DNA of 64,000 bases from contig LDYB01000012.1 of the NCBI GenBank assembly GCA_001442985.1, positions 31,139-95,138 on the forward strand. The letters run 5' to 3'. The translations under genes were made by a program, and so were the position numbers. This document shows, piece after piece, positions 49,721 through 58,435 of the stretch; the stretch's first letter is position 1; each line of letters starts with the position of its first letter. This stretch comes from Armatimonadetes bacterium DC (GTDB lineage Bacteria; Armatimonadota; Fimbriimonadia; Fimbriimonadales; GBS-DC). The notes below the pieces were generated by a model. The model worked only from the letters and a program-made list of their open reading frames with translations, did no database searches and was not told where the DNA came from.

Positions 49721-51922
49721 GTGCGCACCTACGCTTACGGATATCCACGATTAGGAGAGAATCGCGAATTCAAGCGGCTGCTGGAGGGCTACTGGCAGGG
49801 CAAAGTGTCGTCCGACGCCCTGCGCGAGGGCATCGCCGAGCTGGAAGCCACACGCCTGCAAACCTATCAGGCATTTGTGGACGCCTATCCCGTCGGCGAG
49901 ATGACCCTCTATGACCCCATGCTGGATACTGCCATAATGCTGGGTCTCCACCCTGTAGACCCGAACAATCTGGACGCTTACTTTGAGCTGGCGCGCGGCG
50001 CGAACGCGCTCCCGATGACCAAGTGGTTCAACACCAACTACCACTATCTCGTCTCGCACCTGACGCCTCAGACGGAGTTTCGCCTGAGCTGGCACAAACC
50101 GCTGCACGCCTACCGTAAGCATCCGAAGGGCATTCCGTACCTGATTGGTCCCTACACCTTCCTGCGCCTCAGTCGGGGGCTGACACCCGAAGAGCTGCCT
50201 GCGCTGATGGAACCGCTGACCCATGTGTACGGCGAGCTGTTAAGCCTGCTAAAAGAGTCGGGAGCGAAGTATGTGCATGTAGACGAGCCCGCCTTCGCCC
50301 TGGATCTGCCCACCTCTCACCTGCGCGCCATCCGCGAGGCTTATGAGCGATTGGGCACCAATGCGCCGCTGATTGTATTCACCTACTACGACAGCGTGGA
50401 CTTCCTGCCCGTGCTGTACGACCTGCCCCTTGCCGGAATCGGACTGGACCTGGTGCATGGCAAGCGCAACCTGCAACATATCGGGCAGTTTGGCTTCCCT
50501 GCGGACAAGATTCTCGTGGCGGGCGTGGTGGATGGGCGCAATGTGTGGAAAACACCGCTGGGCGAGGTGGCGGAGCTGGTGCGCAACCTGCAGAGCCGCA
50601 CGCAGGCGGAGATCTGGCTCTCCAACGCGGCGCCCCTGATGCACTTGCCCGTTACGGTGGAACCTGAAACGAAGTTAGACCCCGCCCTCAAGGAGCGCAT
50701 CGCCTTCGCGAAGGAGCGCCTGCACGAGCTGCAACTGCTCAAAACGCTCCTGACCACAGGCGAGACGGAAGCCACCCGCGCATGGAACGCCTATCAGCAC
50801 GCCACTGACCACTGGTATTCGCAGGCGGTGCAGGAGCGCGTGGCGAACCTGCGCCCTGAAGACTTTGAGCGCGCCCTGCCCTATGCCGAGCGCGACAAAC
50901 TCCAGCGCGCACGCCTGAACCTGCCCCTGTTCCCCACCACCACCATCGGCAGCTTCCCCCAGACGCCCGAAGTGCGCCAGATGCGTCAGGCGTATCGCAC
51001 AGGCAAAATCTCTGCCGAGGAATACGAGCAGTTCATTCAGGACCAGATTCGCCATGTGATCCAGGTTCAGGAAGAGCTGGGGCTGGATGTGCTGGTACAC
51101 GGCGAGTTTGAGCGCACCGATATGGTGGAGTTTTTCGCCGAGAAGATGGAGGGGATCGCGTTCACCCAGCAGGGGTGGCTGCTGTCGTATGGCTCGCGCG
51201 TGTACCGCCCGCCGCTGATTTACGGCGATGTGGCGCGTACCCAGCCGATGACCGTCAAAGAGACCGCCTTCGCGCAATCGCTCACTCAGAAACCTGTGAA
51301 GGGTATGCTCACAGGACCCGTCACGATTGTGGCGTGGAGCTTCGTGCGCGAGGATATCCCTGTGGAGCAGGTCGCCTTCCAGATTGGGCTGGCGCTTCAG
51401 GACGAGGTGCGCGACCTGGAAGCGGCAGGCATCCCGATTGTACAGATTGACGAGCCTGCCTACCGCGAGAAGGCGCCCCTTAAACGCGCCGACTGGGAAT
51501 CCTATTTCCGCTGGGCAGCGCAGGCGTTCAAACTGGCTGCCCGTGCCAAGCCCGAAACCCAGATTCACACCCACATGTGCTACTCCGAGTTCAGCGTCGT
51601 GCTGAAATATATCGACTGGATGGACGCCGATGTGATCACGATTGAAGCGACCCGCAGCAAGGGCGAAGTTATCGAGGCGTTTGAGCATTACAACTATGCC
51701 CGCCAGATTGGTCCCGGCGTGTTCGATGTGCATTCGCCGGTTGTGCCAAGCGTGGAATCGATACTGACCGTGATGGAGCGCGTAATACGGGTGATTCCCA
51801 AGGAGCGGTTCTGGGTCAACCCCGACTGCGGACTGAAGACGCGCAAATGGGAGGAAGTGATTCCTGCTTTGCGCAACATGGTGGAGGCGGCGCGCCAGCT
51901 GCGGGCGCGATACGGCTCGTAG
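49721..51922 (+). CDS. metE: cobalamin-independent methionine synthase
   Basis: MetE transfers a methyl group from 5-methyltetrahydrofolate polyglutamate to homocysteine using zinc. The 733-aa protein has two barrels: the N-terminal one begins YGYPRLGENREFKR, and the C-terminal catalytic one contains TTTIGSFPQTPEVRQ, the zinc ligands in IHTHMCYSEF and NPDCGLKTR, and EPAYREKAPL. The start is GTG 49721, which has AAGGAGG upstream. No S-box or cobalamin element precedes it; it follows the lipoprotein gene by 15 nt. The 28-bp palindrome occurs 29 nt after its stop. Confidence 0.96.
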   Translation: MRTYAYGYPRLGENREFKRLLEGYWQGKVSSDALREGIAELEATRLQTYQAFVDAYPVGEMTLYDPMLDTAIMLGLHPVDPNNLDAYFELARGANALPMTKWFNTNYHYLVSHLTPQTEFRLSWHKPLHAYRKHPKGIPYLIGPYTFLRLSRGLTPEELPALMEPLTHVYGELLSLLKESGAKYVHVDEPAFALDLPTSHLRAIREAYERLGTNAPLIVFTYYDSVDFLPVLYDLPLAGIGLDLVHGKRNLQHIGQFGFPADKILVAGVVDGRNVWKTPLGEVAELVRNLQSRTQAEIWLSNAAPLMHLPVTVEPETKLDPALKERIAFAKERLHELQLLKTLLTTGETEATRAWNAYQHATDHWYSQAVQERVANLRPEDFERALPYAERDKLQRARLNLPLFPTTTIGSFPQTPEVRQMRQAYRTGKISAEEYEQFIQDQIRHVIQVQEELGLDVLVHGEFERTDMVEFFAEKMEGIAFTQQGWLLSYGSRVYRPPLIYGDVARTQPMTVKETAFAQSLTQKPVKGMLTGPVTIVAWSFVREDIPVEQVAFQIGLALQDEVRDLEAAGIPIVQIDEPAYREKAPLKRADWESYFRWAAQAFKLAARAKPETQIHTHMCYSEFSVVLKYIDWMDADVITIEATRSKGEVIEAFEHYNYARQIGPGVFDVHSPVVPSVESILTVMERVIRVIPKERFWVNPDCGLKTRKWEEVIPALRNMVEAARQLRARYGS

Positions 51923-51950
51923 GCAGGCTCGCCGATTGGGAACGCATCAG

Positions 51951-51978
51951 GTAGGGGCGAGGCATGCCTCGCCCCTAC
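51951..51978. repeat. perfect 28-bp palindromic element, copy 2
   Basis: This is the same palindrome core as at 32438-32469, centred on GAGGCATGCCTC, here 29 nt after the metE stop and 10 nt before the convergent gene's end. It may serve as a bidirectional terminator or be a dispersed repeat. Confidence 0.8.
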
Positions 51979-51987
51979 AGCAGTTTT

Positions 51988-53712
51988 CTACCCTCTAAGG
52001 ATAATGTCAGGTCCCAGCGGCGGGCACTCGAAGGTGTCGGCGCCGCGCTTGCGCAGGTGGACACCATACCAGACCACCAGGTCTGCGTTGTAGGTGCGCT
52101 CGCCATTCACATACTGGCTGATGTTGGCAAAGGAGCTGCCGCTCCCGATCAACTCGCCATCGCCGGAGCCGTTAGCGTGGTAAGCCAGCACCCAGAAGTC
52201 GGCTTCGCCAGTGCTTGCGGTTTCAAAGAAGCCGTCTTTGGGACCGGGCACGAAGGTGGCGGTGAAGCCTGTGTTGAGCTTGCGCACACGCCAGTAGCGA
52301 TGGCGACGGTTCTGGGGTCGATAGCGCCGCGCCTCAATACGAATCGGCATCCAGCGGGCGCGGGGGTCTGTGTAGGGCATGTCGGTCTCTTCCACCACCA
52401 GCCCGCCCAGTCCGTCCAGCGCGAAGTGCAGGCGCCAGTAGCCATTGTGGAGGCGCCCATAGCAGACGCAGCCACTATCTACATAGCCATAATGGAAGCG
52501 CGGCTTCAAGATGCCAGCAGGGTGGAACCGCCAGCCTGTAATGTACCGATACCAGCCTGCGCTGCACTCGGTAATCAGTACCAGCTCGCCCGTGTCGGGG
52601 TCTTCGTAGACGCCCACACCGCGGAAGTTGCCTGAGTCGTTGGCGTCGTCGCAAATGGTGATGGCTTTCTGTCCGGGAGCGGCGAGACGCAGCCCGTTGC
52701 CCAGATCGGTGCCCGTGCATTTGAAGCAGGTCTCGCTGTAGAGCCAGTCGCGATAAGGACCGCAGGCGTTGCCATCATAGAACACATTCAGCACGGGCAT
52801 GCCGCCGCGGCGTAGCACCAGACGCCCGTTGTAGTAAACATCACGGATTTCCACACCCGCGCCGTAGGTCTGATCGCTTGTGGTGGCAGAAGGGCGTCGC
52901 ACCAGCATCTGCCAGATGGGATTGCTGGCGGGCCAAGCCAGTGCCTGCCATGCGTTGCCGCCCACACTGGTACAGCTACCCCCCGAAGCGGGTCCGTTGC
53001 ACGCGGCGGGGAAGAAGTCGCTCTCGCCAGTGCCGAGCGCAGCGACCCGCTGGTCTACCATGTCGATAGCGAACACGCCGACTTCGCCCTCACGCCCGCT
53101 GCCCGGGCGGAAGTGCATCAGCACGCTGACCGTGCGGTGGCTGGGCGCAGGCTTGCCCACAGGGATCGGGTCAAACCGCTCCCAGACGCTGGGGAGGCTC
53201 TGCGTGATCACAGGAGGCATGCCGGGCGAGCAAAACGCGATTCCGCGGCGCAGCGGCTCGCCAAACTTCGGATCAGAAGCCAGAATCTGCACCGCCTCCT
53301 GATACTCCACCTCGCTGAAGATGTCGGGCTGTTCCTTCAGCAGCGTGAGCTCCACACGCTTCGCATACGGAAAGTCCGCCTCCACGCGGTAGCCGACATT
53401 GTTCGTGTAGTCGTAGAGAATCAGCACCGCCGTGTCGGGGCGGGACACTGTGCCAGGTTCCCTGCGCCAGTCGTCTTTGAAGTGCGTATCCAGCACATTG
53501 TAGCGCACTTTTTCCAGGAAACGCAGGCGCGGGTGACTCGCCAGATTGCGAGCGAACTCCAGGGTTTCGCGCTCGGTAATCACATAGAACACGCCCGAGC
53601 GGATATTCGTCCCGCGTATCGGGACTGCCTGACTGACATGCTTAATAACAGGCAGCCCCAGCGGGTTGTCCGCCTTAAGGGCTTGTACTGCATCAAAAAG
53701 TTTTTGCATCAT
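51988..53712 (-). CDS. unidentified protein, weak resemblance to copper amine oxidase
   Basis: The 574-aa protein has no signal peptide. Its N-terminal 160 residues recall amine-oxidase N2/N3 domains (FARNLASHPRLRFLEKVRY, TAVLILYDYTNNVGYRVEAD). A later block, ITECSAGWYRYITGWRFHPAGIL, sits where a copper amine oxidase has its topaquinone Tyr in N-Y-D-Y, and HNGYWRLHFALDGLGG lies where the copper ligands H-x-H occur. Here one His becomes Gly, and the Tyr-Asp pair is altered. So it may be a degenerate or diverged member. The gene is 12 nt downstream of the pentaheme cytochrome gene, in an operon. The call is tentative. Confidence 0.4.
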   Translation of the reverse strand: MMQKLFDAVQALKADNPLGLPVIKHVSQAVPIRGTNIRSGVFYVITERETLEFARNLASHPRLRFLEKVRYNVLDTHFKDDWRREPGTVSRPDTAVLILYDYTNNVGYRVEADFPYAKRVELTLLKEQPDIFSEVEYQEAVQILASDPKFGEPLRRGIAFCSPGMPPVITQSLPSVWERFDPIPVGKPAPSHRTVSVLMHFRPGSGREGEVGVFAIDMVDQRVAALGTGESDFFPAACNGPASGGSCTSVGGNAWQALAWPASNPIWQMLVRRPSATTSDQTYGAGVEIRDVYYNGRLVLRRGGMPVLNVFYDGNACGPYRDWLYSETCFKCTGTDLGNGLRLAAPGQKAITICDDANDSGNFRGVGVYEDPDTGELVLITECSAGWYRYITGWRFHPAGILKPRFHYGYVDSGCVCYGRLHNGYWRLHFALDGLGGLVVEETDMPYTDPRARWMPIRIEARRYRPQNRRHRYWRVRKLNTGFTATFVPGPKDGFFETASTGEADFWVLAYHANGSGDGELIGSGSSFANISQYVNGERTYNADLVVWYGVHLRKRGADTFECPPLGPDIILRG

Positions 53713-53724
53713 AAAAGTCCCTCC

Positions 53725-55569
53725 TCATGGTTGCGTGCGCACGGTAATGACCACGCTGGGTTGAGAAGCGTTCCCAGCCGTGTCGATGGCGCGCACATAG
53801 TAAGAATATTCCGTGTCGGGGTGGAGTCCTGCATCGGTGAAGTGCGTCTCGGTGCTGAAGGTGGTCGCAATCTTGCGGAATTTGCTTTCGAACGCGGCTT
53901 TCCGCCAGATTTCGTAATAGACCACCTTATCGTCATCGGTTGACGCGGACCAGTTGAGCTGCACCCGATAAGAGGATACCCCATTCCCTGTAAGGTTCGT
54001 GGGGCGCGAGGGTGCATTTTTGTCGGGTGGGTAAACGGCAGTGGCAATCGCAATGGGGGGCGCTTTGTCGGTGGCAAGCCATGCCTGATAGAGTCGCTCG
54101 CCCCAGTCGTCAGTGGTGTTGGCGTCGCGCAGGAACTCCACATACTCGCGGGTCATCGCCTGGAAGTAGAGCGTGGCGCGCACTTTTACAGTGCCAGGGG
54201 GCAAATTATAAGCCGTATCGTCCCAGAACTGTCCATCCCGATAGGTGTAGCCCACCGGCGCAATCAGGAACTGCTGGAAGCGCGAGTTACGGAACCCCAT
54301 CGGCGGGATGCGGTTATCGAACACGACCCGATTCGCGCGCATCATGTGGAAGGTGGGCGTATTGCCTTCCGCAAGCTTGACCCGATAGATTTTGGCGTTC
54401 GGGTCTTCATGCAGGGTAGCGGTGTCGAAGTCGTAGCGTCCCGATTCGGCAATCACATTCCCATTTGCATCCAGAAATTCCACATGGAGCCATGCGCGGC
54501 GGGATTCGGGGTCGCCACTGGGGAACTTGTGCCCCGTGCGATTATAGACGCGGAACACTATCGGGTTGCCGCGTTTGGGTATCTCGGCGATGTTGAGCTT
54601 GGCGGCTTGACGGAGCATCTCTATCGCACGGTAGCGCCCTGCGATCAGGGCGTCTGCCTCGCGCTCGTCATAGTTCCAGAACAGCGGCAGGATTTCCAGC
54701 CCCCAGTAGTTGCCTCCCGCAAAAGAGTGCCGGGCGAGGTCAGGGCGTACCGGCAGAAAATCGTAGCCTGCGGCGCGTCCTGCGACACGCGGCATATGGC
54801 ATGTCTGGCACTGCACCCCGCGGCGCGCGTAGTCGCTCAGCTTCCACTCGCTGTAGATTCGGTCAATCGGGAAGTAGGTGTGGGGCGGCTGGGTGGCAGG
54901 GTTCTGCGCCAGCAGCGGGTTGCTCACATCATGGCAGACACCGCAAAGGCTGCTGGAACGATGAAACTCCGAGTAGAGCCAGGTATGGTTGGCATAGGAA
55001 TCCTGACGCGGACCGCGCTTGGCAGTGTCGTCACTAATCACATACATCCCGTTCCCGATGCCGGGCACAGGGCGGTCAGAAAGCGATTGCCCTTCCTCGC
55101 TCAGCGGGTTCACCATGCGATGGCATACATCGCACTGCACCCCTTTGAGGTCTTCGTCAGTCATGTTGGAGCCGTCATACGGAACGGAGCGCCCTTCCAG
55201 CCATGCAGTGGGGGAGTGGCATCGCCAGCAGAACTGTCCTGCGCCGGGCACATCCTGTTCGGCAATGGTCAACGCAGCGCGGAAAATCGGGTCGCGCGCC
55301 GACTGCGCCATCATGTTGCCCATCCACTGGAAATGAGGCTCATGCTCGCTGGTAAAGTAGCGGTCTGCACCGCCTGTATTCGGATCGTAGGCGTACTGGC
55401 TGTTGCCATGGCAAAAGGAGCATAGTTCTGTGGATTGAAACTGATAGCCTGCCGAGTTGGGTTGCGAGCCAGGCAGGTAGAAACCGCCGCCACCCAAGCC
55501 CATCAATGCGGCAGCAGGAACGAGGTAAAGCCCTGCCAAGCCTATCCGTTTCCATCGAACCATTCTCAA
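53725..55569 (-). CDS. pentaheme cytochrome c with fibronectin-type III tail
   Basis: The 614-aa protein has a hydrophobic N-terminal signal (residues 8-28) and five CxxCH haem motifs: CSFCH, CWRCH, CDVCH, CGVCH and CQTCH, within the first about 270 residues. The layout resembles cytochrome c554/multihaem oxidoreductases. A beta-rich middle region follows, and a C-terminal FN3 domain (about 520-610, PTNLTGNGVSSYRVQLNWSAST). It should act outside the cytoplasmic membrane. It is followed by the amine-oxidase-like gene on the same strand. dsbD elsewhere in the window could support haem attachment. The electron donor or acceptor is not known. Confidence 0.9.
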   Translation of the reverse strand: MRMVRWKRIGLAGLYLVPAAALMGLGGGGFYLPGSQPNSAGYQFQSTELCSFCHGNSQYAYDPNTGGADRYFTSEHEPHFQWMGNMMAQSARDPIFRAALTIAEQDVPGAGQFCWRCHSPTAWLEGRSVPYDGSNMTDEDLKGVQCDVCHRMVNPLSEEGQSLSDRPVPGIGNGMYVISDDTAKRGPRQDSYANHTWLYSEFHRSSSLCGVCHDVSNPLLAQNPATQPPHTYFPIDRIYSEWKLSDYARRGVQCQTCHMPRVAGRAAGYDFLPVRPDLARHSFAGGNYWGLEILPLFWNYDEREADALIAGRYRAIEMLRQAAKLNIAEIPKRGNPIVFRVYNRTGHKFPSGDPESRRAWLHVEFLDANGNVIAESGRYDFDTATLHEDPNAKIYRVKLAEGNTPTFHMMRANRVVFDNRIPPMGFRNSRFQQFLIAPVGYTYRDGQFWDDTAYNLPPGTVKVRATLYFQAMTREYVEFLRDANTTDDWGERLYQAWLATDKAPPIAIATAVYPPDKNAPSRPTNLTGNGVSSYRVQLNWSASTDDDKVVYYEIWRKAAFESKFRKIATTFSTETHFTDAGLHPDTEYSYYVRAIDTAGNASQPSVVITVRTQP

Positions 55570-55584
55570 AGCCCTCCGCCTATA

Positions 55585-56616
55585 TTATAGCCTATTTTGC
55601 ACGGGAGGCGCGCCCCAAAGCAGTTCCATCAAGATCGGCTCCAGGGTTTGGCGCAACTGGCGGTTCGCATAACCAATCCAGCCGACCGGGGCGCGAATGT
55701 CCAGCGGGGTGCGAAGCGGCTCCCCGTAAAGGTTGGTAATCTCCACGCCCAGCTCCTGGGCAATCAGCGCGGTACAGATGTCGTAAGGGTGGCAGGTAAG
55801 CGGCGACTGTTCATACCCCAGCTTCTGGAACGCCCACGGGCGCAGGTCCGCCACAAAGCGGTCGTGCCCCGCCATCAGCTCAAACAGCTGCCCTCCTGTG
55901 CTGGTGTACTGATCTTCAAATGCGAGCGGGTTTGTGGCAGGCAGTATGCCGAAAACGCGCTCCCAGAAGCGTGCTTCCAGTTCAGCAATCAGCGCTTTGC
56001 CTTCGGGAAAGAACTTCACAAAGGAGGCGAACCCGTGCTGAAGCGTCCCGGCACGGCTGGGTTGCAGGCGAACGCTCTGCACCGCGCCTGTGAGCATGTC
56101 GTGTCGCTCGGCATGCGCCCCCTGCCCTTTCACCGCCCACAGCTGATACGCCAGATACTGGCGCGTGGTGGGCAGCTCGGTCTGCACCGCAATCCCGATA
56201 TGCTCCAGCGTGGTCTCTTTGCCGAAATTGGGGGCGATTCCGCTGAGAATCCATGCGCTCCGCTTATCATACATCAAGGGGCGCGTGCCGTCGATGGGGT
56301 CTATAATCAGCAAAAACTCCGCCTCTTCCATCGGCGAGCCTTCTGGCAGAGGATACCAGCCGTCTTCTGCCAGCCCTTCAGCAATCAGCACGAAAGGTAC
56401 TTCCCGCGCCCATTCGCGGCATAAGTCCAGCAGCAGGCGCTCCATCTCGGCGTCGATGCGATATTGCGTGTCGCCTCCAGCATCGCGCTGAACCGCTGAA
56501 AGAACCGATGGTTCCTGCGTGCGCAGATAGCGATACAGGTGGTCGCGCAGGCGGGTGTGAATTGCGCGCAGGCGGTTCAGGTAATAGCTCACATCCCGAC
56601 TGAGCAGCAGCGTCAT
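55585..56616 (-). CDS. inositol monophosphatase-family phosphatase
   Basis: The 343-aa protein has the family metal site DPIDGTRPL (Asp-x-x-Asp-Gly-Thr) and a later WAFQKLGYEQS/CHPYDICTALIA block where the third acidic ligand is expected. It is longer than the usual 260-280 aa. The Asp pair and Thr are intact, so phosphatase activity on inositol, fructose bisphosphate or PAP is plausible but not decided. The start is ATG 56616, with a TACACT box 7 nt upstream; an earlier in-frame start at 56676 would run into the divergent rtcA promoter. It is divergent from rtcA. Confidence 0.83.
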   Translation of the reverse strand: MTLLLSRDVSYYLNRLRAIHTRLRDHLYRYLRTQEPSVLSAVQRDAGGDTQYRIDAEMERLLLDLCREWAREVPFVLIAEGLAEDGWYPLPEGSPMEEAEFLLIIDPIDGTRPLMYDKRSAWILSGIAPNFGKETTLEHIGIAVQTELPTTRQYLAYQLWAVKGQGAHAERHDMLTGAVQSVRLQPSRAGTLQHGFASFVKFFPEGKALIAELEARFWERVFGILPATNPLAFEDQYTSTGGQLFELMAGHDRFVADLRPWAFQKLGYEQSPLTCHPYDICTALIAQELGVEITNLYGEPLRTPLDIRAPVGWIGYANRQLRQTLEPILMELLWGAPPVQNRL

Positions 56617-56623
56617 CGTATGA

Positions 56624-56649
56624 AGTGTACCTGCTGGGGATGGTATAAT
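56624..56649. promoter_or_regulatory. divergent -10 boxes for the phosphatase gene and rtcA
   Basis: On the minus strand TACACT (56624-56629) ends 7 nt from the phosphatase ATG. On the plus strand TATAAT (56644-56649) ends 9 nt from the rtcA ATG at 56659. The 42-bp interval leaves both transcripts nearly leaderless. Confidence 0.5.
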
Positions 56650-56658
56650 TGGGCTAAG

Positions 56659-57789
56659 ATGGACACACAGGCTCACACTCGTGATTTTGTTGTGATTGAC
56701 GGTTCTTATGGCGAAGGCGGCGGGCAGATTGTGAGGGTGAGCTTAGCCCTCTCGATGCTGACGGGGAGACCGTTTGAGATTCGCAACATTCGGGCGCGTC
56801 GTCCCAATCCGGGATTGCAGCCACAGCATCTCACGGCGGTCTACGCCGCGGCGACGCTGGCGCAGGCGCGTGTGGAGGGCGCGTATCTGGGGTCGTCTAC
56901 CCTGCGCTTTATCCCGGGCGAGATAGAGGGTGGCGAGTTCCTGTTTAATGTGGAGGAGATTTCAGGAGCCGGCTCCGCAGGCTCTGTGCTGCTGGTGGCG
57001 CAAACGGTGCTGGTGCCGCTGGCGCTCAGCGGGCAATCAGCGACCCTGCGCCTGCTGGGCGGCACGCATGTGGGCTGGAGTCCAGGCGCCGACTATGTGA
57101 AATATGTGTACCTGCCTGCCCTGCGCGAGATGGGCATCGAAGCCGATTTGCATATCGAGTATGCCGGGTTCTACCCCAAAGGCGGCGGGATGTGTACCCT
57201 GCGTGTAAAGCCCGCCGATGCCCCACCGCAGCCTATTGAGTGGCTGGATCGGGGCACTATCCAGAGCATCAAGGTCATCACCACCATCTCCAACCTGCCC
57301 GACCACATCGTGCGCCGCGGCGATGAGACAGCGGAGACCTTCATCGGCTTAACGGGGTTGCGCCCCGAATTCATTCATCACTTCCTGCCTTCGCGCGGGT
57401 TTGGGGTATCCCTCACGCTGGCGGTGAAGGCAGAACATGGATATGCAGGATTCATCCGTCTGGGGCGGCGCGGCGTCGCCATCGAGCAGGTCGTGGAAGA
57501 GGCATGGAACGAGTTCGTCGCCTGGGCGAAGACCCGCACCGCTGTAGACCACTTCCTCGCCGATCAGCTGCTACTGCCCGCTGTGTTCGCCACAGGACCC
57601 AGCACCTGGACCACGCCGAAAGCCTCCAGCCACCTGCGCACGGTGCTGTGGCTCCTGCCCAAGTTCATGCAGGTGGGGCTGGAGCTAACCCCCTGGGGCG
57701 AGCAGGGCGTACAGGTCAAGGTCGTTCCGGGCGGTGAGGGCATTATCGGCTTGAACGGCGCCGAAGGCTCGAATCACACATCCACATAA
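56659..57789 (+). CDS. rtcA: RNA 3'-terminal phosphate cyclase
   Basis: RtcA converts a 3'-phosphate on RNA to a 2',3'-cyclic phosphate through an enzyme-AMP adduct. The 376-aa protein shows IDGSYGEGGGQIVRVSLALS at the start, the RPNPGLQPQHLTAV block, GGGTHV-type and FYPKGGG motifs, and DHFLADQLLLPAVFA with the adenylated His. The start is ATG 56659, 9 nt from a TATAAT box; a longer frame to 56539 runs into the divergent gene. It is convergent with the archease gene, overlapping 16 bp. No RtcB ligase is in the window, though archease normally works with RtcB. Confidence 0.94.
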   Translation: MDTQAHTRDFVVIDGSYGEGGGQIVRVSLALSMLTGRPFEIRNIRARRPNPGLQPQHLTAVYAAATLAQARVEGAYLGSSTLRFIPGEIEGGEFLFNVEEISGAGSAGSVLLVAQTVLVPLALSGQSATLRLLGGTHVGWSPGADYVKYVYLPALREMGIEADLHIEYAGFYPKGGGMCTLRVKPADAPPQPIEWLDRGTIQSIKVITTISNLPDHIVRRGDETAETFIGLTGLRPEFIHHFLPSRGFGVSLTLAVKAEHGYAGFIRLGRRGVAIEQVVEEAWNEFVAWAKTRTAVDHFLADQLLLPAVFATGPSTWTTPKASSHLRTVLWLLPKFMQVGLELTPWGEQGVQVKVVPGGEGIIGLNGAEGSNHTST

Positions 57790-58205
57790 AAGCGCAGGAA
57801 CCAGCCCTCGGGGGTCTGCTCCAGTTTCAGCCCGTGATAAGTTACAGACTTGACGGGCGCGCCGTCCCACTCCAGCTCCGCAGGCTGGATGGGGCGGTAG
57901 TGGGCGAGGCTTTCCACATACCAGCGCCCGTCCCGCTCTTCCACCTTCACGGGGTCAAAATCGCTGAACAGGCGATGGGACACCTCAAACTGATAAAGCA
58001 GTTCGTTCAGCCAGCGCACAATCAGCATCTCCAGATCCGGCGCGTCGCGCTGGACAGAGACCCGCTCCGTGGGGGGATAGCGGCTCACATCGATCATCAG
58101 CGCGAACAGCCCCTGCCCCGCCAGCCGAAAGAGCTCGGGCAGGTCGCTGGCATGCACCTCCAGCCCCTTATCTGCCGTGTGTTCCAGAATCTCGTAGCGT
58201 CCCAT
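57774..58205 (-). CDS. archease (RtcB-activating protein)
   Basis: Archease speeds guanylylation of the RtcB RNA ligase. The 143-aa protein reads EILEHTADKGLEVHASDLPELFRLAGQGLFALMID, the family start with acidic metal-site residues, and LIVRWLNELLYQFE, the central helix. Its length is normal. The start is ATG 58205; the longer frame to 58439 covers the Trm112-like gene and is not used. It overlaps rtcA by 16 bp on the opposite strand. The Trm112-like and nadA genes lie upstream on the same strand, in one cluster. Confidence 0.9.
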   Translation of the reverse strand: MGRYEILEHTADKGLEVHASDLPELFRLAGQGLFALMIDVSRYPPTERVSVQRDAPDLEMLIVRWLNELLYQFEVSHRLFSDFDPVKVEERDGRWYVESLAHYRPIQPAELEWDGAPVKSVTYHGLKLEQTPEGWFLRFYVDV

Positions 58206-58230
58206 CGCCCTTACTGGCGGTAAGGATACC

Positions 58231-58434
58231 TTAAGACTGGCTCTCCTGCGCGGTGGGGACGGTCTCCGCGGGAACCGCCTCCTCCACCAGCAGCACAGGA
58301 ATCCCATCGCGGATGGGGTAGGCGCGCTGGCAGGCGTCGCAGAGAAGGTAGTCGCCCTGCAGGCGCAACGGGGGGCGATGCTCGCACGCCGGGCATGCCA
58401 GCTTCTCCAGCAGTTCGGGCGCCAGAACCGCCAT
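58231..58434 (-). CDS. Trm112/YcaR-like zinc-ribbon protein
   Basis: The 67-aa protein has a zinc ribbon CPACEHRPPLRLQGDYLLCDACQRAYPIRDGIPVLL, with two CxxC pairs, and the PIRDGIPVLL ending typical of the Trm112/UPF0434 family. Trm112 proteins activate methyltransferases in eukaryotes and archaea; bacterial YcaR-type members are poorly known. The start is ATG 58434, 1 nt after the nadA stop; a longer version to 58485 would overlap nadA by 50 bp. It is followed by archease 25 nt later. Confidence 0.85.
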   Translation of the reverse strand: MAVLAPELLEKLACPACEHRPPLRLQGDYLLCDACQRAYPIRDGIPVLLVEEAVPAETVPTAQESQS

Positions 58435-58435
58435 C

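Noticed and set aside
50675..51733. Minus-strand 352-aa frame over metE
   Set aside because: Antisense to an obvious MetE with zinc ligands.
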